Origin: Bacteroidales bacterium
GTDB taxonomy: Bacteria > Bacteroidota > Bacteroidia > Bacteroidales > GWF2-38-335
DNA length: 34,161 nt
Direction: 5' to 3'
Assembly (NCBI GenBank): GCA_016936815.1
Contig: JAFGXD010000136.1
Span: 1 to 34,161 of the forward strand
In this document: in pieces, positions 8,101 through 18,300 of the stretch
Numbering within the stretch: the stretch's first letter is position 1
Layout: every line of letters begins with the position of its first letter
Program-made: the position numbers and the translations under genes
The notes under the pieces: generated by a model
Told to the model about the DNA's origin: nothing
The model's database searches: none
Seen by the model: the letters and a program-made list of their open reading frames with translations, nothing else

Positions 8101-11100
8101 AACGTAGTTTGTAATGGAGCTTGTGATGGAACTGCTCAGGTTATTGCTGCCGGTGGTACAGGTGCTTATGTATATTCCTGGAGCAATAGTGGATCAACGG
8201 CCAATATTACAGGTCTTTGTCCCGGAACCTACACTGTTTCTGTTTACGATGCAGCCGATTTAACTTGTTTTGAAACTGAGACGGTTGTTATTACAGAACC
8301 CGCTGCTATGGTTCTTTCAGGATCTTCAGTTGATGCAACTTGCGGAATGTCAAATGGTTCAGCAACAGTTTCTGTTACATCAGGAGGAACTGCTCCTTTT
8401 GGTTACTTATGGAATGCAGCTGCCGGTGGACAAACTACTGCAACAGCTACTAATTTGGCCGCAGGTTCTTATCAGGTTGTTGTTAACGATGCAGTTGGAT
8501 GTACTGCTACAACAACTGTTAACGTAAACGATGCCGGCTCCCCAACTGCAAGTATTTCATCAACAACAAACGTTAGTTGTAATGGTTTATGCGATGGCTC
8601 TGCAACGGTGACATTAGGAGGAACTCTTAACCCCGATTTCGACTATTTATGGTCTACCGGAGCATCAACAAATAATTCAGTATTAACAACAAATACAATA
8701 AACGGACTTTGCGCCGGTTCAATAACAGTAACAGTTACTGATGTAAATGGATGTGTGGCAACTGCAACTACAACTATTACAGAAGCACCTGCATTAACTG
8801 CTACAACAACAGTTACTAACGCTAATTGCGGTCAACCCGACGGTAGTGCAACTGCTAGTGCTTCAGGTGGAACAGGAGGCTATTCTTACCAATGGGATGC
8901 TGCTGCTGCAAATCAAATAACAGCAACTGCCTCTAATCTTAGTGCCGGATTATATTGGGTTGTGGTAACAGATGCTGCAGGTTGTACATTTACTGTTTCA
9001 GCAAACGTGGGAGATATTGGCGGAATGACTTCAATTACAGGAACATCGGCTAATGTTTTATGTAACGGTGGTTCTACCGGAACAGCTACAGCTACACCTG
9101 TAGGAGGAACTCCTCCATACGATTATTTATGGGACTCAAATGCCGCAAATCAGATAACTCAAACAGCAAGCGGATTGGCTGCAAATACTTATTCTGTAAC
9201 TGTTACCGATGATAATGGTTGCATTTTGGTGGGTTCTGTTACCGTTAACCAACCCTCTGCTGTTGTTGCTTCAATTTCAGCCCAAACACCTGCTCTTTGT
9301 AACGGTCAGGCTAGTGGAACGGCTACTGCTGCAGGGGCAGGAGGAATTGCTCCTTACACATACCAGTGGTCGGGAGGAACTGCTCCTACATCACAAACAA
9401 ATACAGGTCTTGCAGCAGGAACATATTCGGTAACTGTTTATGATTCAAATTTATGCCCTTCAATAACTTCAGTTACAATTACTGAACCAACAGCTATAAA
9501 CATTACAACTACAGCAACAGATGAGAATTGTTTTCAATGCAATGGTGCTGTTGCAACATCGGTAACCGGTGGAACAAACCCATATTCTTATGCCTGGAGT
9601 GGTTTAGCTGCAGGTCAGACTACTCCAACTGCTTCTAATTTGTGTTCAGCTTCATATACTGTAACTGTTACAGATGGAAATGGATGTTCCGCTCAGGCAA
9701 CCGATGTGGTTACAAATATTCCTGCAGGAACTGCAACAATTTCTTCATTTCACAATGTGTCATGTAACGGACTTTGCGATGGAGATGCAACGGTAAGTAT
9801 TGGAGGAGGAACTGCTCCTTATTCATATATTTGGTCTGCTTCAGCAGGAAGTCAAACCGGAACTAATGCAATTAATTTATGTGCCGGAGTTCATTCTGTA
9901 TCTGTAACCGATAATGTTGGCTGCCTTGTAACAGTCTCTGTAACAATAACCGAACCTCTTGTTCTAACAACTACTTCAACAGTTACAGACTTAAATTGCT
10001 TTAATGTTTGTGAGGGAAGCATAGTTGCAAATCCTTCAGGTGGAACAATTCCCTATTCCTACCAATGGGATGGAATGTTAATTACAACACCCTCTGCCAC
10101 AAATTTATGTGCGGGTAGTTATACTTTTACAGTAACCGATAATAACGGTTGCTCCGTTTCCTTAACACAAACTGTTAATAATGCAGATTCTATCGAGATT
10201 ACAGGAATAGTTACAAATGCCAATTGTGGTCAGGCCGACGGTGAAATTGATATTACCGTAACCGGAGGAACCGGTCCGTATACATATTGGTGGATAACGA
10301 CTTCAACACCAAATCTTGAAGACCAAACAGGACTTGCAGCAAACACCTACACTGTAGTTGTAACAGATTCAAAATCGTGTACAAATCAACTAACTTTTAC
10401 AGTTGGAGATATAGATGGACCTTCTGCTTCAATTGGGTCATTTACAAATGTATCTTGTAACGGTGATTGCGATGGAACGGCAACTGTTTCGCCTTTAGGG
10501 GGAAGCGGAATGTATGGTTTTCAGTGGTCTGCATCAGCGGGTTCTCAAAATACAATTACTGCAACGAACCTATGTGCAGGAATTCACAATATTACAGTAA
10601 CAGATATGTCGAATGGATGTATTGCAACATCAACTGTTACTATTACCGAACCTGCTGCTTTAGCCTACACAATTACTGATACAGACCCAAGCTGTAACGC
10701 AATTTATGGCGCTTGCAACGGAGAGGCCTCAGTTAATGTTATTGGAGGAACTACACCATATTCTTACTTATGGACAGGTCCGGGATTAGGTGCCGGTAAT
10801 ACCAATTCTAGTGTAAGTTCTTTATGTGCAGGCAATTATTCTCTATTGGTTAGTGATGCCAATGGTTGTAATCTAATGCAGAATTTCACCTTAGTTGAAC
10901 CACCTTTTATTAATCTTACATTTAGCACAATAGACGAACAATGTTCGGGAGCATGCGATGGCGAGGCTCTTGTAATTCCTTCGGGAGGAACAGGACCCGG
11001 CTACACATATCAGTGGGATGCAAATGCTGAAAATCAAACATCTGCAAATGCTGTTGGACTTTGTGCCGGAAACTATCAGGTAACAGTTTACGATGAAAAT

Positions 11101-14100
11101 AACTGTGGACAAACCGGAAACGTGAATGTTATGACACCAAACCCAATGTCTTTTGTAAGTGTTGTTGTAACTGATGTAAACTGTTTTGGAAACTGTAATG
11201 GCTCAATTGCTGTAAATGTTACAGGAGGAACACCTCCATATACTTATGTTTGGAGCAATGGTTCCGGTTCTCAGAATCCATCAGGATTGTGTCAGGGTGT
11301 ATATAATCTAACTGTTTACGACGATAATGGTTGTTTTATTACAACAACTGCAATTGTAAACCAACCGCCACAATTGGCAATGACTTTATCTGTTACAGAC
11401 GAAACATGTTATGGCTACAATGATGGAAGTATAACAAATGACATTATTGGTGGCCAACCTCCCTATAATATTATTTGGATGCCGGGTGGATTGACTACTC
11501 CTTCTATTATTAACCTAGCTGATGGAACATATTGTGTAACAGTTACCGATTTTAACGGTTGTTCATTAACAGCTTGTGAAACGGTAGATGGTCCAGATCC
11601 TTTGGAAATTGTGAATATTATTACACAGGATGCCCATTGCGAAAATAACGATGGGTCTATTCAAATTTCAATTGCAGGAGGTATTCCATCTTACAATATT
11701 GAATGGGAAACAGGATGGAATTCAACATTATTAAATAATATTTATTCAGGATGTTACGATGTTACTATTACCGATGCAAACTCTTGCGAGGTAGACACAA
11801 CAATTTGTATTAACAATATTGACGGGCCTGTAATAAATAGTTTGACATCTTCAAATATTACTTGTTTTGGTTATGCAAACGGTTCTGCTACAGTTACATA
11901 TACTGCAATAGCTCCTGAAACCATTCTTTGGAATTCAGTACCTCCGCAAAATGCAGCAACGGCTTCTAATTTGAGCCCCGGAACATACACGGTTGAAATT
12001 ATTGATGGTAATGGTTGTAATGTAAGTCAAACTGTTAACATTACCCAGCCTAATCAGCTTAATGCAAGTATTGGCTCATATACAAATGCTCTTTGTAATG
12101 GAGATTGTAATGGAACGGCCACTGTAACTGTGGGTGGAGGAACAGCACCATATTCTTATGATTGGCCGGTCTCTTCTGAAACAACTCAAACAGCTAATGC
12201 ATTGTGTTTTGGCAATCATGCGGTAATTGTTACCGATGCAAATGGATGTACTGCTACAGATGACCAGTTTATTAACCAGCCTAATTTGTTTACAGTCACT
12301 CCAACAATTACAAATGTTACATGTAATGGCAGCAACAATGGTATTATCACTATAATTTCTTCAGGTTCAAATCCAACTCATACTTACAATTGGTTAAATA
12401 CAGCAACAAGCACATCAACCGATGCAAATCTTGTTCCCGGTACTCATACAGTTTGCATAACAGACAATTTGGGCTGCGATACTTGTTTAACTTATACAAT
12501 AACACAACCCAATCCAATTACGGCTACTTTGGCTTCAACAGATGCAACCTGTGAAGAACCAAACGGCTCTATATTTGTTTCTACTGTGTCAGGAGGAACT
12601 TCTCCTTATAATTATTCATGGTCTCCTGCTTTTACAGTAAACGCAGAAGGAGATGTAAACAGCAATGCGCCTGATGGTAATTATCTTGTAACAATTTATG
12701 ATGAAAATAACTGTTCTGAAGTTTTTAATGGAACAATAAGTGAAGTTGCACCTCCATATATTTCAAAAATTGATGTTTATGATGTAAGTTGTTATGGATT
12801 TAACGATGGTTGGGCAGATGCTGAAATTGCAGGCGGAACACCACCATACACATATTTATGGTTGCCTTACGGAGGAACAGAAGCAATTGCTAATAATTTA
12901 GAAGCAGGGTCTTATACTCTATTTGTAACCGATGCAACAGGGTGTGAAGTAAATCAAACAATTCTTGTTCAGCAACCCGGACCTGTAACATTAACTGCCA
13001 CCGGAGCCACAACAATATGTATTGGACAAACTGCCGTATTAAATGCTTTTGCCAATGGTGGTTCTACACCATATACTTATTATTGGGATGGAAATCCGGG
13101 AGGAAACAATATTGTTGTTAATCCGGACTCCTTAACTTGCTATTCGGTAAGTGTTTTAGATGCAAATGGTTGTCCCAATTCGCAACCTCAGCAAGTTTGC
13201 GTTGATGTATATCCGGCAATTACAGTTAATGTAACAACTAATCATCCTGTAATTTGCGAAGGAGAATCTGCTATTTTAGTTGCATCAGCAACAGGAGGTA
13301 ACGGAGGGCCTTATGATTTCTACTGGAATGTTTCATCTGAAAATACATCTTCAATTACCGTAAGTCCTTACGACTCTACAATGTATGTAGTGTACGCAAC
13401 CGATAATTGTGGATCGCCTTCAAGTACTGCAATGGTTCCGGTAAAGGTTGAATATCCTCCTTATGTAAACGTAATTCCTGATACATCAGGGTGTGCACCA
13501 ATTACTGTTACTTTTCACAATATGGTAGCAGATGATACTGGGGTAAGTTATCTTTGGACTTTTAATGATCCGGCATCGGGGCTTTCTAATGTTTCAACAT
13601 TGTCGGATCCAACGCATCTATTTTTGAATCCCGGAAATTATGATGTTACTCTGGTTGCAAGTTCACCAAATGGATGTTCAACAACCATAACATACGATAA
13701 TCTTGTTCAGGTTTATCCGGTGCCTGTAGCCGATTTTCATGCCGATCCTTATGTAACAAGTCTGTTTCATTCAAGAATTGAGTTTTACGAACAGGCAAGT
13801 GAAGAGGTAACTAGCTGGATATGGTCGTTTGGTGATGGATTTGTTTCAAATGTAACAAACCCTGAACATACTTATCAGGAGCCTGGTACCTACGACGTTC
13901 TACTGGTTGTTTCTACTAACCATAACTGTGTTGATTCAATAACAAAGGAAATAATTATTTTGGAGGAAGTGACTTTTTATGCACCTAATGCAATTACCCC
14001 CGGTAACGGAGGAAGAAACCAGTTTTTCTATGTGGTTGGTAATGGATTGGAGGAAGAAACATTCCACATGTTTATTTACGATCGTTGGGGAGAAGTAATT

Positions 14101-14253
14101 TTTGAGACAACAGATTTCTACGAAAAATGGAACGGAAGATATAATGGAACAGGAGATTATGTAGAACTTGGAACCTACACTTGGTTAGTTAATATAATGG
14201 ATGTTAATGGTGTTCAACATGAGTATGTTGGTGCGGTAACTGTTATTAGGTAA
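5188..14253 (+). CDS. Adhesin 1: giant SprB-repeat cell-surface protein with T9SS type-B C-terminal domain (3021 aa)
   Basis: Predicted to be exported by Sec, then across the outer membrane by the T9SS, and displayed as a filamentous adhesin like SprB of gliding bacteria. Domain order: signal peptide (1-21, ending IANSQ); a Cys-rich, Thr-rich N-terminal region (about 22-140); a CUB-like domain (about 145-258, with WTFCPDN and WDQLLVYNGN); PKD (about 262-372, FSWNFDDG); a proprotein-convertase P-like domain (about 405-591, with SYVGDLDVYIECPNG and GTWTIHVTDH). Then come about 24 SprB-type repeats of 70-85 residues (about 655-2597), each with the consensus C-N-G-x-C-D-G-T-A, GGT-x-P-Y-x-Y-x-W, AGTY-x-V-x-V-x-D-x-x-G-C and TEP. 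A PKD domain interrupts the array at about 802-890. Two Ig-like and two PKD domains follow, then the type-B C-terminal domain (2930-3021: FYAPNAITPG, FIYDRWGEVIFET, WNGRYNG, TYTWLV, VTVIR). It is the second gene of module A and converges on the minus-strand gene that ends 14 bases away. Confidence 0.93.
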   Translation: MKKRIFLLLTFAIFFFQIANSQCYNCDSNYPSGTASTTSSTLTTVSTIIYGGDYSYYNVTMGETYTWTTCGDSDFDTQLTLFNTTCGGTVLDYSDDDCGTQSTITWTATYTGTVALLVSQYPCTTNTTSMTVQWACTSCGTTSDILITGCTGNFYDLGGAAGSYSNNESQTWTFCPDNPGSLISVNFTTWDVESGGNWDQLLVYNGNSTAAPYMITGDGLNTLLGVVQATPANVSGCLTFEWSSDGSGTAPGWAATISCTNPCQDIIAVWNGSNPPAIYDAVDGSYYIDICAGETVTFNAYGNYPENGTSYTQSDATSTFSWNFDDGATGTGTTVNHTYNTEGGFDVDLTITDITGCINANDIGVRVRVSTTPIFAGTMSNDYSICVGECANLTGVVTPQLWQYPSSQTWAGTTFLPDGSGVSYTTGLTFDEFNPGQTVTSINDIDEICLNMEHSYVGDLDVYIECPNGQTTQLFDTYNGVGSSEYLGEATDYSSNPGVGYDYCFSPTSTNGTFIDLINGGAPTYSYVDADGNTVTSHAYIPAGTYEAEGNWANLIGCPLNGTWTIHVTDHLSADDGYIFSWGIGFDPSLYPTMWDFTPTVVSQSWSGNGVGAGNPTTACPTSTGNMSYVYSITDNFGCTYDTTITITVSSLTITTSQVNVSCFGGSNGSATVTSASGGTAPYSYTWSPNVSSGNSATGLAAGTYSVTVNDATGCGAINSFTITQPAAMSYSTSTTADNCGACDGTATVGAVSGGTAPYTYLWQGGQTTSPATNLCAGTYSVVVTDAAGCTIGNSATVTGTGSVTAGFTYNGNQCLNGGANSYCFTNTGTSGVSYSWNFGDGVGTSTAPNPCYSYTSTGTYTVTQTVIDGACTDVATMNVTVYAHPTLTITVTDATCNGSCNGTATATPSGGSGTYNYQWAAGAGSQTTQTATALCAGTYGITVNDTYGCSVTGSATISEPVGITLTASSSNVVCNGACDGTAQVIAAGGTGAYVYSWSNSGSTANITGLCPGTYTVSVYDAADLTCFETETVVITEPAAMVLSGSSVDATCGMSNGSATVSVTSGGTAPFGYLWNAAAGGQTTATATNLAAGSYQVVVNDAVGCTATTTVNVNDAGSPTASISSTTNVSCNGLCDGSATVTLGGTLNPDFDYLWSTGASTNNSVLTTNTINGLCAGSITVTVTDVNGCVATATTTITEAPALTATTTVTNANCGQPDGSATASASGGTGGYSYQWDAAAANQITATASNLSAGLYWVVVTDAAGCTFTVSANVGDIGGMTSITGTSANVLCNGGSTGTATATPVGGTPPYDYLWDSNAANQITQTASGLAANTYSVTVTDDNGCILVGSVTVNQPSAVVASISAQTPALCNGQASGTATAAGAGGIAPYTYQWSGGTAPTSQTNTGLAAGTYSVTVYDSNLCPSITSVTITEPTAINITTTATDENCFQCNGAVATSVTGGTNPYSYAWSGLAAGQTTPTASNLCSASYTVTVTDGNGCSAQATDVVTNIPAGTATISSFHNVSCNGLCDGDATVSIGGGTAPYSYIWSASAGSQTGTNAINLCAGVHSVSVTDNVGCLVTVSVTITEPLVLTTTSTVTDLNCFNVCEGSIVANPSGGTIPYSYQWDGMLITTPSATNLCAGSYTFTVTDNNGCSVSLTQTVNNADSIEITGIVTNANCGQADGEIDITVTGGTGPYTYWWITTSTPNLEDQTGLAANTYTVVVTDSKSCTNQLTFTVGDIDGPSASIGSFTNVSCNGDCDGTATVSPLGGSGMYGFQWSASAGSQNTITATNLCAGIHNITVTDMSNGCIATSTVTITEPAALAYTITDTDPSCNAIYGACNGEASVNVIGGTTPYSYLWTGPGLGAGNTNSSVSSLCAGNYSLLVSDANGCNLMQNFTLVEPPFINLTFSTIDEQCSGACDGEALVIPSGGTGPGYTYQWDANAENQTSANAVGLCAGNYQVTVYDENNCGQTGNVNVMTPNPMSFVSVVVTDVNCFGNCNGSIAVNVTGGTPPYTYVWSNGSGSQNPSGLCQGVYNLTVYDDNGCFITTTAIVNQPPQLAMTLSVTDETCYGYNDGSITNDIIGGQPPYNIIWMPGGLTTPSIINLADGTYCVTVTDFNGCSLTACETVDGPDPLEIVNIITQDAHCENNDGSIQISIAGGIPSYNIEWETGWNSTLLNNIYSGCYDVTITDANSCEVDTTICINNIDGPVINSLTSSNITCFGYANGSATVTYTAIAPETILWNSVPPQNAATASNLSPGTYTVEIIDGNGCNVSQTVNITQPNQLNASIGSYTNALCNGDCNGTATVTVGGGTAPYSYDWPVSSETTQTANALCFGNHAVIVTDANGCTATDDQFINQPNLFTVTPTITNVTCNGSNNGIITIISSGSNPTHTYNWLNTATSTSTDANLVPGTHTVCITDNLGCDTCLTYTITQPNPITATLASTDATCEEPNGSIFVSTVSGGTSPYNYSWSPAFTVNAEGDVNSNAPDGNYLVTIYDENNCSEVFNGTISEVAPPYISKIDVYDVSCYGFNDGWADAEIAGGTPPYTYLWLPYGGTEAIANNLEAGSYTLFVTDATGCEVNQTILVQQPGPVTLTATGATTICIGQTAVLNAFANGGSTPYTYYWDGNPGGNNIVVNPDSLTCYSVSVLDANGCPNSQPQQVCVDVYPAITVNVTTNHPVICEGESAILVASATGGNGGPYDFYWNVSSENTSSITVSPYDSTMYVVYATDNCGSPSSTAMVPVKVEYPPYVNVIPDTSGCAPITVTFHNMVADDTGVSYLWTFNDPASGLSNVSTLSDPTHLFLNPGNYDVTLVASSPNGCSTTITYDNLVQVYPVPVADFHADPYVTSLFHSRIEFYEQASEEVTSWIWSFGDGFVSNVTNPEHTYQEPGTYDVLLVVSTNHNCVDSITKEIIILEEVTFYAPNAITPGNGGRNQFFYVVGNGLEEETFHMFIYDRWGEVIFETTDFYEKWNGRYNGTGDYVELGTYTWLVNIMDVNGVQHEYVGAVTVIR
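7144..12978 (+). repeat. SprB-type repeat array, about 24 units, in adhesin 1
   Basis: Protein-level tandem repeats of about 210-255 bp run from residue 653 to 2597. Each unit has a paired-Cys start, a central GGT-x-P-Y-x-Y-x-W and a second conserved Cys in D-x-x-G-C. A PKD domain sits between units 2 and 3 (about 7591-7860). The later units (18-24) are more divergent, with GGQPPYN or GGIPSYN in place of GGTAPYS. DNA identity between units looks moderate, arguing against very recent expansion. Confidence 0.88.
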
Positions 14254-14267
14254 TAGAATGTTTGTTC

Positions 14268-15359
14268 TTAAATAATTAGCTTATGAACTAAGGATTTTTC
14301 TGGTGTTGATAACCAGTTAGTTACCTTATATTTTACAGATATTTTGTTTTCTTTCTTCATTTCCTTCTTAGAAGAGAAATTAAGTAATATGGTTGATAGA
14401 GGAGGGATTTCAAATTTATTAGGAAATTTTATTTCTTCATTTGTGTTTTCTTCTAACTGAAAAATCATTTTAACCGATGAAAAGTTAGTAAGGCTAATAG
14501 TTCCATTCCTGCCATTTTTTGAAAAATATACATTATCTTCTTTCAAAAAATTTGCTTCAAAGAAAGGTTCTAGCCAAGTTTCGAAACCAAAAACAGTATC
14601 TCTAAACCATACCAGAGTTTGTTGGTTTTCAATAGCTTTTCTTAAACCGTTTTGAGTTTTTTCTTGTGCAAAAACCAAAGTAACAGGTCTACCATTAGGA
14701 AATTCAAAATTAATTGGACTATGTGCGTCGGAATTTCCAAATAGGCAAAGATTTTTTTCTATAGCCCATTTAAAAACGATAGGATAATACTCTTTGTAGT
14801 TAACAATTTCTATGCCTTTTAAAATGCCCATTTCCAGCAATTTAGTATGTATTTCAAACCATTGGGTTGTGTCGGGTTGCTGAGCTTTCCAGCCTGGGTG
14901 ATTCCAAATAAGAAAACCATTTTGATTTTTCACTTCATTAACAACATCCATAAAATCAGGTTTTTCCAAACGATTTATATCGTCAATAAAATATGCGTTT
15001 AGATGTCCCGGAGGCATAGATCTTGTGATTTCAGCTCCTTTAATAAGCATTATTCCTCGTTTCTGAGCTTCCTCAAGAGCAATTTCGTAAGGTCTATTGT
15101 GGTTTGTAGAAACATCCTTTTTGTTTGGCTTGTATTCAATATGGTCTGTAATAGCTATAACATCAAGACCTTCAGTCCAAGCTTCAATAACCCTATCAGT
15201 AGGCCAAACTGTTCCGTCTGAAAAAGGTGTATGAAGATGAAAGTCGCCTTTAAGGGTAATATATCCTTTGATGTCGGCAAACTGCAATATTTTTCTTTCT
15301 TGAGAGTAAGATGCAATAACCAGAACGGAGAAGCAAATTCTTAGGAATTGATTTTTCAT
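14268..15359 (-). CDS. Secreted PHP-domain phosphoesterase (Sb-PDE-like)
   Basis: A 363-residue protein with a hydrophobic N-terminus ending SYSQ (about residue 20), so probably exported. The PHP metal-binding ligands are all visible: HLH (His41, His43) with Asp48 in PFSDG; ITDH (Asp72, His73); Glu110 in KGAEITR; His119; His154 in WNHPG; and Asp211/His213 in NSDAHSP. PHP enzymes use a two- or three-metal centre to hydrolyse phosphoesters. The closest group I recognise is the family annotated as Sb-PDE phosphodiesterases in Bacteroidota. The C-terminal 100 residues look like a small beta-domain. It lies 16 bases downstream of the propeller/PP2C gene on the same strand, so the two are probably one operon. 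The physiological substrate cannot be told from sequence. Confidence 0.86.
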   Translation of the reverse strand: MKNQFLRICFSVLVIASYSQERKILQFADIKGYITLKGDFHLHTPFSDGTVWPTDRVIEAWTEGLDVIAITDHIEYKPNKKDVSTNHNRPYEIALEEAQKRGIMLIKGAEITRSMPPGHLNAYFIDDINRLEKPDFMDVVNEVKNQNGFLIWNHPGWKAQQPDTTQWFEIHTKLLEMGILKGIEIVNYKEYYPIVFKWAIEKNLCLFGNSDAHSPINFEFPNGRPVTLVFAQEKTQNGLRKAIENQQTLVWFRDTVFGFETWLEPFFEANFLKEDNVYFSKNGRNGTISLTNFSSVKMIFQLEENTNEEIKFPNKFEIPPLSTILLNFSSKKEMKKENKISVKYKVTNWLSTPEKSLVHKLII

Positions 15360-15375
15360 AAGTTTGAAAATATTA

Positions 15376-18300
15376 TTAGGAAGTAATTTTTATACCAATA
15401 ACTAAAACATCGTCAACTTGTTCTAGTTCTCCTCTCCAATTTTCAATATTTTCGTCAAGAAAATCTCTTTGTTTTTTCATAGGCATACCATGAATTGTAA
15501 GCAAAAGATGTCGGAATCTTCTATACTTAAACTTCTTACCTAAAGGTCCGCCAAATTGGTCGGGGTATCCATCGGTAAAAATATAGAGAACATCATTTTC
15601 CTGATATGGCATAGAATGGCTTTCAAATATTCTGCTTTCGTCTTCGTCGGAAACCATTCCAACGGAAAATCTATTGCTACGAATTTCAATTATGTCGTTG
15701 TTTCTAACCAAAAATAGAGGGTTAAAAGCTCCCGAAAATTCAATCATTTTTTCATTTTTATCAATAACTAAAAGAGCTATATCCATTCCGTCTTTTACTG
15801 TATCATCTTCGGTATTTTTGCTAAATGTTTCAGAAACCCCAATGTTAAGTCTGTTTAATATTTCTGCCGGATCGTCTACTCCTTGATCTACAGTAATATT
15901 TCTAAGTAAATCGAAGCCAATAATACTCATAAAAGCTCCAGGTACCCCATGTCCTGTGCAATCTACAGCTGCAATGTATATTTTATTTCTCTTTTCAGTT
16001 ATCCAGTAAAAGTCTCCTGAAACAATATCTTTTGGTTTATAGAGAATAAAAAATTCAGGTAATAGTTTTCTAAACAGATATTTAGAAGGCATCATTGCTT
16101 GTTGAATCCGTTTTGCATAGTTTATGCTATCTGTAATGTTTTTGTTTTTAACCGTTAGCTCTTCCTTTTGTTTTGCAATTTCTAAGGCTGCAAGTTGTTT
16201 TTCTCTAAGAATGTGATTTGCTTTTTTAAGGCTTTTGGTTCTAAATTCAATGAATAGATAAAATAATAAACCAACAAAAACAACATATAGGATGTAAGCA
16301 ATATTTGTACGCCAAAAAGGTGGTTCAATTACTATTTTTAATTCAATGGGTTCTGTATTCCAAACCCCATCGTTATTGGAAGCAATAAGTTTAAAAGTGT
16401 ATTCTCCGGTAGGAATATTAGTAAAAGTAACTTTGTGTTGTGTTCCAATATCAATCCATTCATCTTCGAGGCCAACCATCATATATTTATATTGGTTTCT
16501 TTCCGGTTTAGTAAATTCTAAAGCAGAAAATTCTATTGTAAACATATTTTCTTTGTGGTTGAGAACAATTTTTTCGCCGTTGCTAATTGAGAATTCTTCG
16601 TTTCCCGTTGTTCTATTTTTAATGAATGAAGTAAAAATCATTTTTGGAATAAAGTTATTGTCAACAAGTGAATCGGGGTAGAAGGCATTAAGACCGTTTG
16701 TTCCTCCAAAAAATAATTCTCCATCGAAAGAAAAATGACTGGCTCCGTTGTTAAATTCATAATCCTGAAGCCCATCGTCGGGTTCGAAGGATCTTATTTT
16801 TCCTGTTTCCTTATTTAATACTGCAATCCCTCTTCTGGTACTTACCCAAATATTATCGTGAAAGTCTATTTGAATCTGATAAATTGTAGCATCGGGAAGA
16901 CCATCTTCTTTGGTATAGCGAGTAAAAACATCTTTATTTTTGTCGTATTTGTTTAGTCCCCCATCTGTACCTATCCATAAATAGCCTTCTCGGTCTTCAG
17001 CGAGGCAGAAAATAGTATTGTGGCTAATAGAATTTTCGGATTTAGGATTGTTTTTAAACTGTCGAAATTTATCGGTTCCTGAATTGTACATATTTAGTCC
17101 ACCTGTAAATGTCCCAACCCAGAGCACACCGTCTCTGTCAACACATAAAGAATAGATTTTATTTACGGAAAGTGTTGATGAATCGTTAATATTTGCATAC
17201 TTACTAACTATTTCCATTGAATCGAGATTGATTTTATGCAATCCACTATAAGAGGCTACCCAAATATTATTTTTGAAATCTTCTTTTATTGAATATATCC
17301 TATTAGAGTTGAAGTTTGGATAATATTTTCCGGTAAAATAATCTTTCAAATCATCAAAGCTGTTGTTTTTGGTATTATATAAATTAATGCCATTTCTTGT
17401 TCCTAACCAAATCCTGCTTTTGCTATCTTTATAAATAACATGAACGAAATTATTGGCAATTTTGGACTTGCCCGATAATTCTTCCCTATAATGAGTAACC
17501 TCATGGGTTTTTCTGTTAAAAACATCAAGGCCTTTTCCCCATGTTCCAATCCAAATTGTATCGGAATTAGGTTTGTAAATAGAGGCTATTATCTCATAAG
17601 ATAAATCTACTGCGTGTTTTCCTGAACTTGGTCGGTATGTTATGAACTTCTTTCTCTTCAGATTCGTTTTATCGATGCCTTTTGCATCTGTACCAATCCA
17701 TAAATTATTAGAATTATCTTCGAATAAAGCTCTAATGGTATTGTTGCTAATACTTTCTCTGTTGGCGCTATTATGAAAAAAACTATGAAAGCGCTCTGTT
17801 TTTTTATCGAATTTGTTTAAGCCGGAAGCTGTTCCAACCCAAATATTGCCATTATAATCCTGAATTATTTCAAAAATATCATTATCACTAAGGCTGTAAG
17901 AATCGAATGGGTTATGAAAATATTTTTTCTCAATTTGATTTGTTTTAATATTGAATTTGTTGAGTCCGTTTTTTGTTCCAATCCACAAAAATCCCTCATC
18001 ATCTTGCATCAAAGCGGTAACATTATTATCCGAAAGTGATTGGGGGTTATCTTCGTCGTTTCGCAATCTTAAAGTATATTCTTCGAAACTCTTGTGAAAT
18101 CTGTTTACACCTTCTGTAGAACCAATCCACAAATAGCCTTCATTATCTTGAATAATTGGAAATTTCCTGTCAGGGTCTTTGTTATTATTAAATCTGTCTA
18201 TTCTCTGTTCAAAAAAATTAAATTTCCCTGTTTTCTTATTAAGTTTATTTAGAGCGCTGAAAGTTTTTACCCATACAACGTTATCTGAATCAACGTAAAT

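Noticed and set aside
7144-12978. CRISPR or non-coding satellite interpretation of the long repetitive region
   Set aside because: The periodicity is in the protein (SprB units) within a single uninterrupted frame; there are no short identical DNA repeats with uniform spacers.
14254-14267. Bidirectional terminator between adhesin 1 and the PHP gene
   Set aside because: Only 14 bases separate the two stops and no GC-rich stem or T-run is seen there.
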